From assembly GCF_003171655.1 (NCBI RefSeq), contig NZ_QFZL01000002.1, forward strand, positions 248,001 to 312,000: DNA of 64,000 nt, written 5' to 3'. The stretch is from Stakelama portus (lineage in GTDB: Bacteria > Pseudomonadota > Alphaproteobacteria > Sphingomonadales > Sphingomonadaceae). A program made the position numbers and the translations under genes. The notes beneath the pieces are model-generated. The model ran no database searches. It was not told the DNA's origin and saw only the letters and a list, made by a program, of their open reading frames with translations. Below are positions 45,501-53,147 of the stretch, piece after piece. Every line of letters begins with the position of its first letter. The stretch's first letter is position 1.

Positions 45501-47551
45501 TCGCCAAACCACGGCGAAAAGTCGCTTGCGTGCAGACTATTGAGCCAGAGGGAGATCGCCCCAAGCTCGACCGCGATTGGGTTGAGGTCTACCCCGAAGC
45601 AATTCCGGTCCGCGATATAGGCTCGGACACGTTGTTTCTCGATGACGACCTGATCTTGCGGAATGGTCCGGCCCGTCTCCTTCTGCTTCCGTTCGAGATA
45701 GAGATCGGCGAGCTGGTTCGTCGTCTCGACGAGGAAGGCGGCGGACCCCATCGCGGGTTCGAGGATCTTCAGGTCGAGAAGTTCGTCGGCTGTGAGGCCG
45801 CGGCACCGCTCCATGAGCGCGTGCTTAACCAGCAGGCGGGCGAGCGGCTCCGGGGTGTAGTAGGAGGCTGACTTTTCCCGGTCGCGGCCCGCGAGCCGGT
45901 AGATGAAGGTCCCCTTGGAATAGACTAGCGCCTCAGCCCCCTTGAAAACGATCTCCTCGGGAGCGAACTCGCCGATCCGGCTCCTTGGAACGAACCAGCT
46001 TGGCGCAAGCGGGTCCACCTTGTCCCGGCGGAACACATCATCCTCCAGTTCACTGTCGGCCTCCCCTGCAACTTCCTCTTCTTCTGCGTCCTCATCGACC
46101 TCGACCGGTTCGCCGGCGTCGTTGTCATCGGCCTCCGCGTCAGCTGACCGGCCCTTCCGCGGCTTCAGCTCGATCAGGTCCGTCTTGGCGACGACCCCGG
46201 TGAAAGAGATCAGGGTCTCGTAAACCGCGCCCAGCTGGCCGATCCCGAGCTTCGCGTAGGAAATCCGACCGGTACTCTTCCCAGTTGACCGGAGCGACAA
46301 GAGGCGGATTACCTTCTGGATCGCGTCGTTCCGGAGCCGGAGCCCGCTGAGAAGCGGCGTACTCTCCGGATCGAGCAGGGATACCTTGACCGACGGGAGG
46401 CGCAGCCCGGTCGCCTTCCCCTCATCGACCAGGTCCAGCCCGTCGTGGAGGAGGTCGAGGGTTCGCTGGAGGCTGTCCCAGAGGAACGTCCCTTCGCGGT
46501 CAGTGGTTGTCCGAAGCGGAACGGATTCGAGCTCGCGAAGCGCTTCTAGGGAGTATCCGGTCGCGTAGATCGGATTCCGGAGGTCCAACAGGTTCAGCCG
46601 GGGATTCGCCTCCGCATAGAACAGAAACAGGAGGCGATACATGTAGCGCAGGCACTCGCGCGAGAGCTCTGGTCCATCGATCCAGACCCCCCGGCGACCC
46701 GGTTCCGGGAAGGTAGATGGGTATTTGCCCCCGGTTACTTCGAGCGCCTCCTGGCCGAGCAGCTCGATCGCGTCCCGAACGGTCCGCTTCAGTGAGGTGG
46801 TGACCGCGTTGGCGTTCCGCTGCGCCTCCTCTTCGAGCCGGTCCGATATCGGCACCCCCTGTTCTGGAACGCGCGCCTCGCGCGCGGTGAGGCAAGCCAT
46901 TACGATGAGCGTATCGCGCTCCGCCCGGGTGAATATCTCTTGAAGGTCGAAACGGAGCACTGACCGGGCCGGCCATTTCCGCTTGTCGACGAGCACCATC
47001 TGGGACATGCCGAGGACAAGGAGATGACGAGGCGCGTCAGGGAGCTCGAACACGCCCTCCGCGATCGTTTCCTCGATCGATCGGTCGAGCAGCGCCGCCT
47101 CTCGAACCTCCTCCGGGAACTGCTCCGGCGTGAACTTGACCCCGAGTGGGTCGGCCACCTCGTCATCGGCATCCGTAAGCGGCGCCTCGATTATCCAGAG
47201 GGCGTCACGACCGGACGCATCCGCGACCCGGCCTACGAGAGGGATCACCGGGCTTCCGTTGAGGGCTGTAAGCGCCGTTTCCCGCTTCCAAGTGTAACCG
47301 AGAGCGGCAAGGAGTGCGTGATGAGCGTCCCGGACCAATTCCGACTGACGTGTCGGGTCGGAGGCGTTCCGGACTTGCCGCAGCGCTTCGATGGTCGGGG
47401 TAGCGACGCGGGAAAGCCGCTCCACCGGATGAGCTGCCTTGTCGAGGCCGCCCCAGCGCGACGTGATGTCCTGCAATTCCTCTTTCAGCACGTCCGAAAG
47501 GGTCCCGGACGGGAAGAATTCAGCCTCGTTCTCGATCCCGATCAGGTCCAT
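42599..47551 (-). CDS. Giant class I N6-adenine methyltransferase, DrmMI-like
   Basis: About 1650 residues from ATG 47551, just after the stop of the upstream SNF2 gene. SAM-binding motif I EPAMGSAAFLV lies near residue 595 and the catalytic NPPW motif (VGNPPWAKPSW) near residue 983, marking an amino methylase that targets adenine. The 390-residue gap between the two is larger than usual. The N-terminal 580 residues are mostly helical with acidic stretches near residue 490; no nuclease motif was seen there. Such methylases of the PglX/Eco57I type modify host DNA in DISARM (DrmMI) and BREX. The product sits between the SNF2 and giant-helicase genes, as drmMI follows drmD in class 1 DISARM. Confidence 0.88.
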   Translation of the reverse strand: MDLIGIENEAEFFPSGTLSDVLKEELQDITSRWGGLDKAAHPVERLSRVATPTIEALRQVRNASDPTRQSELVRDAHHALLAALGYTWKRETALTALNGSPVIPLVGRVADASGRDALWIIEAPLTDADDEVADPLGVKFTPEQFPEEVREAALLDRSIEETIAEGVFELPDAPRHLLVLGMSQMVLVDKRKWPARSVLRFDLQEIFTRAERDTLIVMACLTAREARVPEQGVPISDRLEEEAQRNANAVTTSLKRTVRDAIELLGQEALEVTGGKYPSTFPEPGRRGVWIDGPELSRECLRYMYRLLFLFYAEANPRLNLLDLRNPIYATGYSLEALRELESVPLRTTTDREGTFLWDSLQRTLDLLHDGLDLVDEGKATGLRLPSVKVSLLDPESTPLLSGLRLRNDAIQKVIRLLSLRSTGKSTGRISYAKLGIGQLGAVYETLISFTGVVAKTDLIELKPRKGRSADAEADDNDAGEPVEVDEDAEEEEVAGEADSELEDDVFRRDKVDPLAPSWFVPRSRIGEFAPEEIVFKGAEALVYSKGTFIYRLAGRDREKSASYYTPEPLARLLVKHALMERCRGLTADELLDLKILEPAMGSAAFLVETTNQLADLYLERKQKETGRTIPQDQVVIEKQRVRAYIADRNCFGVDLNPIAVELGAISLWLNSLHASDFSPWFGDQLHAGNSLIGARRAAYSTDMLSARAQPDLWLNGKPEEIGWRKRLPEGHVWQWLLPAKDMANFDKDKSIAPFAKDVQDQIKAWRKDGFFKKLEPHEIKLVQKLSRVAEALFDQVANDLARSRVAANDEITIWPDKVMPGNKGMDFHDKARLNARITGEDRATNTLPYKRLKTAMDAWCALWLWPLERADQLPSRAEFFQGMAMIIEGGFTADGALAAPSVAEFSEPAPDFFDRLEPDAPARDLFKAAAKRQEGLFRETNVEALIDNFDWLKTAVEVAERERFVHFDLIFADVMKARGGFDVIVGNPPWAKPSWNEGLVLADIDPLHAGLSASDAKKVLPEALPKAPTVRRDGRLVPAVAAFLQDFVSTRGAMEVTSSEVMNPFAGGGSNNLYRCFIDLSFRLVAPEGYAALIHQDGHLGDPKSGAFRRHWYSRIVKHFGYINTMTAKNFADAAHYMRFSQNIYRGVDADISFDQFTTAFLAQQVEDSFEHDGTGPVPDIKGADGKWDTRGHRDRIVRINRGALSVINSLAEDAASPIEETRFIQPFSANMLVVFRRLAEFPKLREGKPSDDQNPRGEITEGIRVPRWQMSSCWHESGRQKDGTIKRDTGYRDWAETVLQGPHIHVANPFYKTPRNISKKKGDYDVVDHQLIPDDFIPRSNFSPAIEMDEYRRSITKCTWDSSKAHADFFRVAFRRQINLNSERSLISALIPPNVCHVGGIESIAVQDETLLLDLAAFSASLPFDFLVKASAISDLHESQAARLPWVRLNGTARSRVLRLVCISSAYSEFWARNFVGSDVLTWSSSDPRLEHDRPINGPANWDRSAGFRTEFARRMALAEIDVLVAQALSLTLDQLIEIYRIYFPVLQEYEAGTWFDQNGRIVWTCSKGLPGVGWLDDRGKSPGRAAWEKILVDNAQQLTCTAIDDTMPGGPRTVTRHFVGPFTQCDRIEDYRRAWAHFERLKSEEAA

Positions 47552-47555
47552 CCCG

Positions 47556-50504
47556 TCACCCCACCAACACGGCTTTGACGTCGACATACGGGTTTGGATC
47601 GGCCACCATGCGGCGGGTCCGCTCAAACCATTCCGTCCAGTCCTGGAACAGCCGTTCGATCTTCTGCTCTTTCGCCCGGCGCAGGGTCAGGCGCCGTTTC
47701 TCAGCGGGACTGAGCGCTTCTTCATCCGCCAGCACATCTCCGAGATCGAGCGTAAGCTGCTCCTTGAACCGGGTTTCCAGCGCCGCAAGCCGGTCAAGGA
47801 CGTCGTCCAAGTCCCGCTGGATGTCCGCTTCCCGCGCCCGGCGCAGATCGACGAGATGGGTCTGGAACCGGTCTACAGCCGCGGGGATCACTCCCCTCGC
47901 CGTGTCCAGGTTTTCGATTGGCCGGCTCGGGGTGTTGTCCGCGAACCGGGTCCGGCTCAGAAAGTCCGGGACCTCCTCGATTCGGAGCTTCCCATCCGGG
48001 GTCCGGACCACCACGGCCCACCGGTCCACTACCGGCGCTCCGTTCGCGTTGGGGACCGCTCCGTGCAGGATCACCGCCACCTCGCCGGGCTCAAGTCGCC
48101 CGTGCAGGCACGCAACGGGGGCGGCGTGTTCCGGAAAGAAGGTGCTGGCCCGGTCCGCAAACCATTCAAGGATCGGGTGCCCGTCCCATAGGTACTGTAC
48201 GGTTGGCCAAGACCGTTCCTGCATCTTCGCCTGATCGATAGCCTGATTGATTACCTGCGCCTGGTCTGTCAATTCGATCCGGTCTCCCGGCCCTACCGCC
48301 TCTTCCGGCATGTAGCGCCCGTCGACCGCCCCTTCACTCGCGTATCCGAAGCCATCACGGGCACACATATCCTCTGGGATCGTCATCCGGATCATCCGCT
48401 CTTCCCGGACGACGGAAGGCGCCGCAGCGAAGATCTGGTCCTCGAGGCGGGATAGGCGCTCGATCATCGAAGTCGCGTAGGTAAACGTGTCTTTGTACAG
48501 GCGAGGAGGAGCGAGGTCTGCGGCCACCTCCGCCTTGGCCGGCGCGGGAGTCGCATAGTCACCGAAAAGGGCGGCGAACTCATCGTCCAGAGACAAATGG
48601 GTCGCAGCCTCCGCGGCCCGCGCGTCCATCTGCGCCTCGAACGCGTCGGCACCGATCCCTGCGGCGACGGCCTCGGCGACCACGGTTTCTTCTCCCTCGG
48701 TATCCCCGGCGCCTAGGAAAACAGCCGGATCCCCGACCCCCTCCTGAGCCGCCACGTCCTTGGCGACCAGCTTCTCGAGCACCCACATCTGGCGGACCTT
48801 CGGATGGGTGCTCTCACCGACGAAATAAGTGATCTGGGGTGGCCGGTCCTGTCCGTACCGGTCGATGCGCCCATTCCGCTGCTGGAAACGCAGGAGAGAC
48901 CAAGGCAAGTCGAAGTGGATTAGCCGGTGGCACTGAAAGTGCAGATTAAGTCCCTCGGACGCCATATCAGAGGCGATCAGGATGCGTACCGGGGACCGTT
49001 CCTGCCCGAATGCCTCAATCACCTGCTGGGTCCGGACGTCCGCTTCGACGCTACCCCCGTCAACCCGGGCCACCTGCTCCTCCGATAGGCCCAGATCGAC
49101 CCGCAGGCGCTCGGAGAGCCAGGACACGGTGGCAATCCGTTCGGAGAAGATCACAAGCCTGTCTCGAGGGTCTCTTCCGTTCCAGCGCAGGTCGCGCAGC
49201 AGCTGCAAGAGATCCTGATACTTGCTGAAAGCGCCGGTATCGATCGCATCTACTTGGTCTGCCAAAGTTAGTAGCCGATCCCGGTCATCCGGAGTGCCGC
49301 GGGCGGTCCCATTCTCGATGCCCCGGATACGCCGCTCAAGGGTTTCACGGCAGGCAGCCGGGCTCGAGAAGATCGCCTTGGCGAGCGTGGTCCGGAACAA
49401 GTCGATCGCACGTCCCCGAGACGACCCCTCGTCCAAATCGAGATGCAGGTCCGCAACGGATTGATAGGCGAGTTCCTCTTGAGGGCTGAGGGGGAAAGAG
49501 CGCCGGAACAGCTCCCGCTTCGGAACCTCGCGGCCGATATCCGCGACCACCTCAGGGGAGGACCGAAACCGGCGCACCACCAAGTCTTCAATGTCGCTCC
49601 GGTGCAGTCGGGACGGGTCGGGGACTCTGGTCGGGTCCAGCATCTCGATCAGACTGGCGAAGCTCTCCTGGGATCCGTCGTGCGGGGTCGCGGTCAGCAA
49701 AAGGAGCGAGTCGGTCCGGCGCGATAGAAGCCGGGCCAGATCGGCTCGTTGGGAGTTTGTCCCCGTCGTATTTTTACGGACCGCGGCGTTGTGAGCCTCG
49801 TCAATGATGATCAGGTCCCAGTAGGAATGTCGGATCGCGTCGCGGATCTGGGCATCCCGCTTCAGTGTGTCGATCGAGACAATCGACCGGTCGAACTGGT
49901 CGAAGACGTTATAATGGGCGGGTATCCGGTTCCTCATCCGCCGGATCGCTGCGCTGTCGAGCCGCGCAAGCGGGATCGAGAAGCGGGTCCAGAATTCCTT
50001 TTGAAACTGGGTCAGCATTGCCCGGGTGGTGACCACAAGTATCCGGTTCGCCCGGCCACGCAGAGCCAATTCGGAAGCGATAAGCCCGGCCTCAAGCGTT
50101 TTCCCGAGGCCAACATCATCCGCGATCAGAAGCCGGACGCGATCCTGCGCAAGCGCCCGCTCAACGGGCAGATGTTGGAACGTCAGGTCATCGATCGCCG
50201 CTCGGCCAAGTGTGATGGGGCGTCGGGTAGTAGTCGGCGTGTGACGGAATGCCGCCTCGAGATGCAGCTTGGTGTCATTGAGCCCCGGGGACGTGTCGGG
50301 GACGAGGTGGACCCCGGCCGGATCCAGCACGCGTGCATCTTTCTCAAGGTTCCAGACGAACCGGGCCTCCTTGTCGCGAACCAAACCGGAGAGGCCGCGG
50401 CAATGTACTTCGCTGTACCCAAGCTTTAGCGTTGAGGTGCCGAGCACCTTCCAGGTCGCTGAGCGCAGCTCGATTACGGCCCCGGGCTGAGGTGTGGAAT
50501 TCAC
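47556..50504 (-). CDS. drmD: DrmD-like SNF2 helicase of a DISARM-type system
   Basis: 982 residues from GTG 50504, overlapping the stop of the WYL regulator as GTGA. Motifs: I ADDVGLGKTLEAGL near residue 127, II IIDEAHNAAV near 230, III TATPHDGS, V ASDMASEGLNLHFQ, VI QQRNGRIDRYGQD near 545. An insert of helical sequence follows motif VI and the C-terminal 250 residues carry a coiled-coil. Layout and motif wording match the DrmD family of class 1 DISARM, where it works with the DrmMI methylase. It opens the structural part of the cargo operon. Confidence 0.85.
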   Translation of the reverse strand: MNSTPQPGAVIELRSATWKVLGTSTLKLGYSEVHCRGLSGLVRDKEARFVWNLEKDARVLDPAGVHLVPDTSPGLNDTKLHLEAAFRHTPTTTRRPITLGRAAIDDLTFQHLPVERALAQDRVRLLIADDVGLGKTLEAGLIASELALRGRANRILVVTTRAMLTQFQKEFWTRFSIPLARLDSAAIRRMRNRIPAHYNVFDQFDRSIVSIDTLKRDAQIRDAIRHSYWDLIIIDEAHNAAVRKNTTGTNSQRADLARLLSRRTDSLLLLTATPHDGSQESFASLIEMLDPTRVPDPSRLHRSDIEDLVVRRFRSSPEVVADIGREVPKRELFRRSFPLSPQEELAYQSVADLHLDLDEGSSRGRAIDLFRTTLAKAIFSSPAACRETLERRIRGIENGTARGTPDDRDRLLTLADQVDAIDTGAFSKYQDLLQLLRDLRWNGRDPRDRLVIFSERIATVSWLSERLRVDLGLSEEQVARVDGGSVEADVRTQQVIEAFGQERSPVRILIASDMASEGLNLHFQCHRLIHFDLPWSLLRFQQRNGRIDRYGQDRPPQITYFVGESTHPKVRQMWVLEKLVAKDVAAQEGVGDPAVFLGAGDTEGEETVVAEAVAAGIGADAFEAQMDARAAEAATHLSLDDEFAALFGDYATPAPAKAEVAADLAPPRLYKDTFTYATSMIERLSRLEDQIFAAAPSVVREERMIRMTIPEDMCARDGFGYASEGAVDGRYMPEEAVGPGDRIELTDQAQVINQAIDQAKMQERSWPTVQYLWDGHPILEWFADRASTFFPEHAAPVACLHGRLEPGEVAVILHGAVPNANGAPVVDRWAVVVRTPDGKLRIEEVPDFLSRTRFADNTPSRPIENLDTARGVIPAAVDRFQTHLVDLRRAREADIQRDLDDVLDRLAALETRFKEQLTLDLGDVLADEEALSPAEKRRLTLRRAKEQKIERLFQDWTEWFERTRRMVADPNPYVDVKAVLVG

Positions 50505-51358
50505 AGGGAGCCCCCCGTGATTTCGGCCCGATTAAGTAGAATTATCTGCTGATCCTGGGGCCGCCGGGCGGCCGGGTCGGTATCGAGCCCGAGCCGCTTG
50601 AGCGCGTAATAGAGGAGCGCGCGCTTGACCGGAATCGCGGCCTTGCCGCCTTCCATCCCATAATCGAGCTCGATCGCCTTGCGCTGCCCGGTGCTCAATT
50701 CGGGATGCGGCGCAATGATCAGGTCGACATCGTCCTGCCAATCATGATCGCGCGAAGCTGTCCCCTCGCTAGCCTTGCTCGCCCGCGTTCCACCGATGCG
50801 GGACAGGACGAAGTCCTTGAATTCACCGCTACGGACGCAGTGTGCTCGGGCGTGCCATCTGAACCCGTCAAAAACTAAGGCATGCGGCGCCATCCAGCGC
50901 CAAGACGGATCCGGCGAGGACATCGACTGATAGAGGACTTCGAGTGCTTCCTTACGCTTGATCGCGGTCACGACCGCTCTGAGAATGGGAGCAGATACAC
51001 CGCGGGCAGGTGTTGGCGCGCAAGCAAACCCCGGAACGCTGCCTATCCAGGCATCGCCCGGCGTAATAATCCCGTCAGCGATCGACCGGATCTGGGTGAG
51101 ATACCGCTCGGCGTCAGGCTTATGGAAGATTGGCTTGAAGGAAGAGCTTCGCACATAGGTCCGGGCGCTCTTGTCGTAGACCATGTTGGTCTCGGCCAGA
51201 CCCAGATATCTGTTGAGATCGGCTGACGCCTGATTGATCGAAACCCCGAATGTCTCGACGATGTCGCTTCGGTTGACGTGGCCTTCCCAGAACAAACGGA
51301 ATTCGATGAATTCCAGCCTGCTCTCGACCCCTCTTCGTAATCCTGATTCGCCGTCCAT
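50501..51358 (-). CDS. BrxR/CapW-like WYL transcriptional repressor of the defence operon
   Basis: A 285-residue protein from ATG 51358. The N-terminal winged helix (RLEFIEFRLFWEGHVNRSDI, then FGVSINQASADLNRYLGL) is characteristic of the BrxR/CapW family, regulators found upstream of BREX, CBASS and similar loci. The WYL domain follows at about residues 130-195 (LEVLYQSMSS, APHALVFDGFRWHARAHC) and a WCX-type extension ends the protein. It is the first gene of the leftward operon and overlaps drmD by four bases, so it probably autoregulates the whole cargo. A longer opening starting at 51409 is not favoured. Confidence 0.88.
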   Translation of the reverse strand: MDGESGLRRGVESRLEFIEFRLFWEGHVNRSDIVETFGVSINQASADLNRYLGLAETNMVYDKSARTYVRSSSFKPIFHKPDAERYLTQIRSIADGIITPGDAWIGSVPGFACAPTPARGVSAPILRAVVTAIKRKEALEVLYQSMSSPDPSWRWMAPHALVFDGFRWHARAHCVRSGEFKDFVLSRIGGTRASKASEGTASRDHDWQDDVDLIIAPHPELSTGQRKAIELDYGMEGGKAAIPVKRALLYYALKRLGLDTDPAARRPQDQQIILLNRAEITGGSL

Positions 51359-51406
51359 GCTCCGCAGCCCCCACAAAAGCTGGACTGACCAGTTTCTGTA
51401 TGGGCA

Positions 51407-51435
51407 CACCTACTGTACGGATGTGATTAAGGCAA
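51407..51435 (-). promoter_or_regulatory. Putative promoter of the defence operon
   Basis: Read leftward there is TTGCCT at 51430-51435, a 17-base spacer and TAGGTG at 51407-51412, about 50 bases upstream of the regulator's start codon. The -10 match is weak. Short repeats of TACAG(T/A)A (around 51394 and 51413) overlap it and could be operator half-sites. Confidence 0.3.
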
Positions 51436-51442
51436 TGCGAAT

Positions 51443-51661
51443 CTAATCCGCTAACACGTCAACACGATCCGAGAGCGTGGACGCAACTCCCTCTGTAGAC
51501 GCGAGAAAATTAAGGACACGTTGCGTTGTCTTGCGCCTGGGTCGACGCCCTTCGCGCAGATCCTGAACAAATCGAGGGTCGCCGACGGCCCGCCTACCAA
51601 ACATGCTGGCCTTCGTACCGCTTCGCGCCAAATAGCCCTCAATCTGGTCCAGGAGCTCCAT
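51443..51661 (-). CDS. Small HTH-type DNA-binding protein
   Basis: A 72-residue protein. MELLDQIEGYLARSGTKASM, FGRRAVGDPRFVQDL and TTQRVLNFL fit the small Cro-like/XRE proteins common in alphaproteobacterial mobile DNA, in which a truncated helix-turn-helix is followed by a basic loop (REGRRPRRK). It is divergent from the S24 repressor, with 105 bases between them that hold a LexA-type box and two palindromes, and it lies upstream of the defence operon promoter, whose expression it might influence. Function unproven. Confidence 0.6.
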   Translation of the reverse strand: MELLDQIEGYLARSGTKASMFGRRAVGDPRFVQDLREGRRPRRKTTQRVLNFLASTEGVASTLSDRVDVLAD

Positions 51662-51686
51662 CGCCTTCGACTCGCTTTTCGCTTGT

Positions 51687-51701
51687 GTTCTTGGTATGTT
51701 C
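51687..51701 (+). promoter_or_regulatory. LexA-type SOS box at the S24 repressor promoter
   Basis: GTTCTTGGTATGTTC is an exact match to GTTC-N7-GTTC and to the longer GTTCT-N5-TGTTC. It lies about 66 bases upstream of the S24 gene and 26 bases upstream of the divergent small HTH gene, so it may act on either or both. Confidence 0.7.
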
Positions 51702-51705
51702 TTAT

Positions 51706-51744
51706 TAGGAAGGCTTCCTAGAGTCTAGGATCGAATTTCCTAGA
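51706..51744 (+). promoter_or_regulatory. Double palindromic operator of the S24 repressor
   Basis: Two adjacent palindromes: TAGGAAG-G-CTTCCTA (51706-51720) and TCTAGGA-N7-TCCTAGA (51724-51744). They share a TAGGA/TCCTA core with each other and with the tra-promoter sites at 5410-5424 and 5624-5645. The second contains ATCGAATTTCCTAGA, almost the same as the traA site. They lie 23 bases upstream of the S24 start, a position suited to autorepression. Confidence 0.65.
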
Positions 51745-51766
51745 CGGATGCGATAGGACCGCAGCG

Positions 51767-52411
51767 ATGGAAGATGCACGCAAAGCCCTGGACGATCTGA
51801 TCCAGCAACGAGGCTGTAATTACTCCTCGATCTCCCGCCTTCTTGGACGCAACGCGGCCTACATCCAGCAATACATCCGCCGCGGCAGTCCCCGCCAACT
51901 GGACGAGCAGGACCGCTCCGTGCTCGCCCGCTTCTTCGGAGTAGACGAGAAGATCCTCGGTGCGCCCGAGCGGCGATCCGGCCCGGTCGTCGAACTGGTC
52001 CATGTCCCTGTTCTCGATGTCGAAGCCTCGGCAGGGCACGGCGCTTTGGCCGAGATGGAATCCAAATGCGCCCAGTTCGGGTTCGACGAGAAGTGGCTGC
52101 GCCGTCTGACCGCAAGCAAGGCGACGAGCCTTTCGATCATCGCCGTGCATGGAGATTCGATGGAGCCAACGCTGCATGACGGCGATGAAGTCATGGTCGA
52201 TCTCAATGATGGACAGTCGCGGCTGCGCGACGGGATCTATGTTCTGCGCATGGACGACATGCTCAGCGTCAAGCGGGTCGCTATCGAACCGCAAGGCAAG
52301 CGGGTCTCGGTGCTCAGCGACAATCCGGCCTATCCCAGTTGGCGCGGCCTGGAGAAGCGGACGATCAATATCGTCGGCCGCGTGCTTTGGTTCGGCCGCG
52401 CGCTGCGCTAG
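51767..52411 (+). CDS. S24 (CI/LexA-like) self-cleaving repressor
   Basis: A 214-residue protein with an N-terminal XRE-type helix-turn-helix (residues 10-60; YSSISRLLGRNAAYIQQYIR) and a C-terminal S24 peptidase domain. The catalytic serine is Ser131 in HGDSMEP and the general base is Lys169 in LSVKRV; an Ala-Gly cleavage site (Ala89-Gly90, EASAGHG) lies before the peptidase. Such proteins cut themselves when RecA is activated by DNA damage and release phage or ICE genes (lambda CI, SXT SetR). It heads an operon with a nuclease-like gene. Sites like its own operators lie upstream of traA, so I infer it represses transfer. Confidence 0.9.
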   Translation: MEDARKALDDLIQQRGCNYSSISRLLGRNAAYIQQYIRRGSPRQLDEQDRSVLARFFGVDEKILGAPERRSGPVVELVHVPVLDVEASAGHGALAEMESKCAQFGFDEKWLRRLTASKATSLSIIAVHGDSMEPTLHDGDEVMVDLNDGQSRLRDGIYVLRMDDMLSVKRVAIEPQGKRVSVLSDNPAYPSWRGLEKRTINIVGRVLWFGRALR

Positions 52412-52422
52412 GTAGCGAACCC

Positions 52423-52848
52423 ATGCTTGCGCTTCTTGCTGCCTCGATCGTCGCTGCCGGCCAGACCTTTACCTGCACGCCCACGCATGTCTGGGATGGC
52501 GACGGGCCCATATGGTGCGCCGAAGGCCCCCATGTCCGCATCGCCGGGATCGCCGCGCGCGAAATGGACGGAACATGCCGAACCAACCAGCCCTGCCCCG
52601 ACGCGTCGGCTATCGAAGCGCGCGACGCGCTCGTCGATCTTCTTGGCGGCCCTCGAGGGACCATCTCGACAGGGCATGTCGTGGTTCGTGGACCGAGATT
52701 GACATGCCGGTCGGAAGGTTCGGCAGGCGGCAACCGGACGGCTGCATGGTGCCGACTGCCAAACGGAGCCGATCTCTCCTGCTCGATGATCCAGACACGC
52801 ACAGTGCTGCGTTGGGATCGCTACTGGAAAGGGCCTGCATGCCGCTAG
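52423..52848 (+). CDS. Thermonuclease (SNase)-like exported protein
   Basis: A 141-residue protein with an N-terminal hydrophobic leader (LALLAASIVAAG) and an OB-fold segment of the staphylococcal nuclease type: HVWDGDGPIWC, then VRIAGIAARE, then ARDALVDLLGG. Several cysteines suggest a disulfide-stabilised periplasmic or secreted protein. Whether the full set of catalytic arginine/glutamate residues is present cannot be settled by eye. It starts 11 bases after the S24 stop and overlaps the next gene by 10 bases, so it is co-transcribed with the repressor. Confidence 0.75.
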   Translation: MLALLAASIVAAGQTFTCTPTHVWDGDGPIWCAEGPHVRIAGIAAREMDGTCRTNQPCPDASAIEARDALVDLLGGPRGTISTGHVVVRGPRLTCRSEGSAGGNRTAAWCRLPNGADLSCSMIQTRTVLRWDRYWKGPACR

Positions 52849-53147
52849 GCCCGGAACTCTGCCTGACAGGCCGTCTTGCCGAAGGCCCCTTCGGACTTGA
52901 ACTCCATTCGGGAGGCGGGGTGTGGGAGCTCGACACCGGGCATGGAGCACGCCGGTTGCTCGGATGCGAAGTGGAAGTCTGCGGACGCCGCGCCGGGTTC
53001 AACGAGCTCATCTGCGATCAGATCTGGCCAGCAGGACAACCCCGCCCTCCTCGCTCCAAATTCAATATCGAACTTCTCTGGGCGTGCGGTGTCGTGGGCT
53101 ACGGTTTGATCGCGTTCTTCCTCGGCCTTGTTGGACGTCTCGGCTGA
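52839..53147 (+). CDS. DUF5818-type small protein with C-terminal membrane helix
   Basis: A 102-residue protein. Residues 1-65 (LTGRLAEGPFGLELHSGGG, VWELDTGH, RRLLGCEVEVCGRRAGF) form a small beta-rich OB-like domain that I recall as DUF5818 in sphingomonads, and a C-terminal membrane helix follows (ACGVVGYGLIAFFLGLVG). Role unknown. It overlaps both neighbours in the S24 operon. Start ATG 52839. Confidence 0.7.
   Translation: MPLGPELCLTGRLAEGPFGLELHSGGGVWELDTGHGARRLLGCEVEVCGRRAGFNELICDQIWPAGQPRPPRSKFNIELLWACGVVGYGLIAFFLGLVGRLG

Noticed and set aside
42599..50504. Assigning the methylase and SNF2 genes to BREX (pglX, brxC, pglZ)
   Set aside because: No PglZ-type phosphatase, BrxC ATPase or BrxL protease is present; the SNF2 gene next to the methylase fits DrmD instead.
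24028..51358. A DrmC-type phospholipase-D nuclease in the cargo
   Set aside because: No HxK-type PLD motif was seen in any of the cargo proteins.
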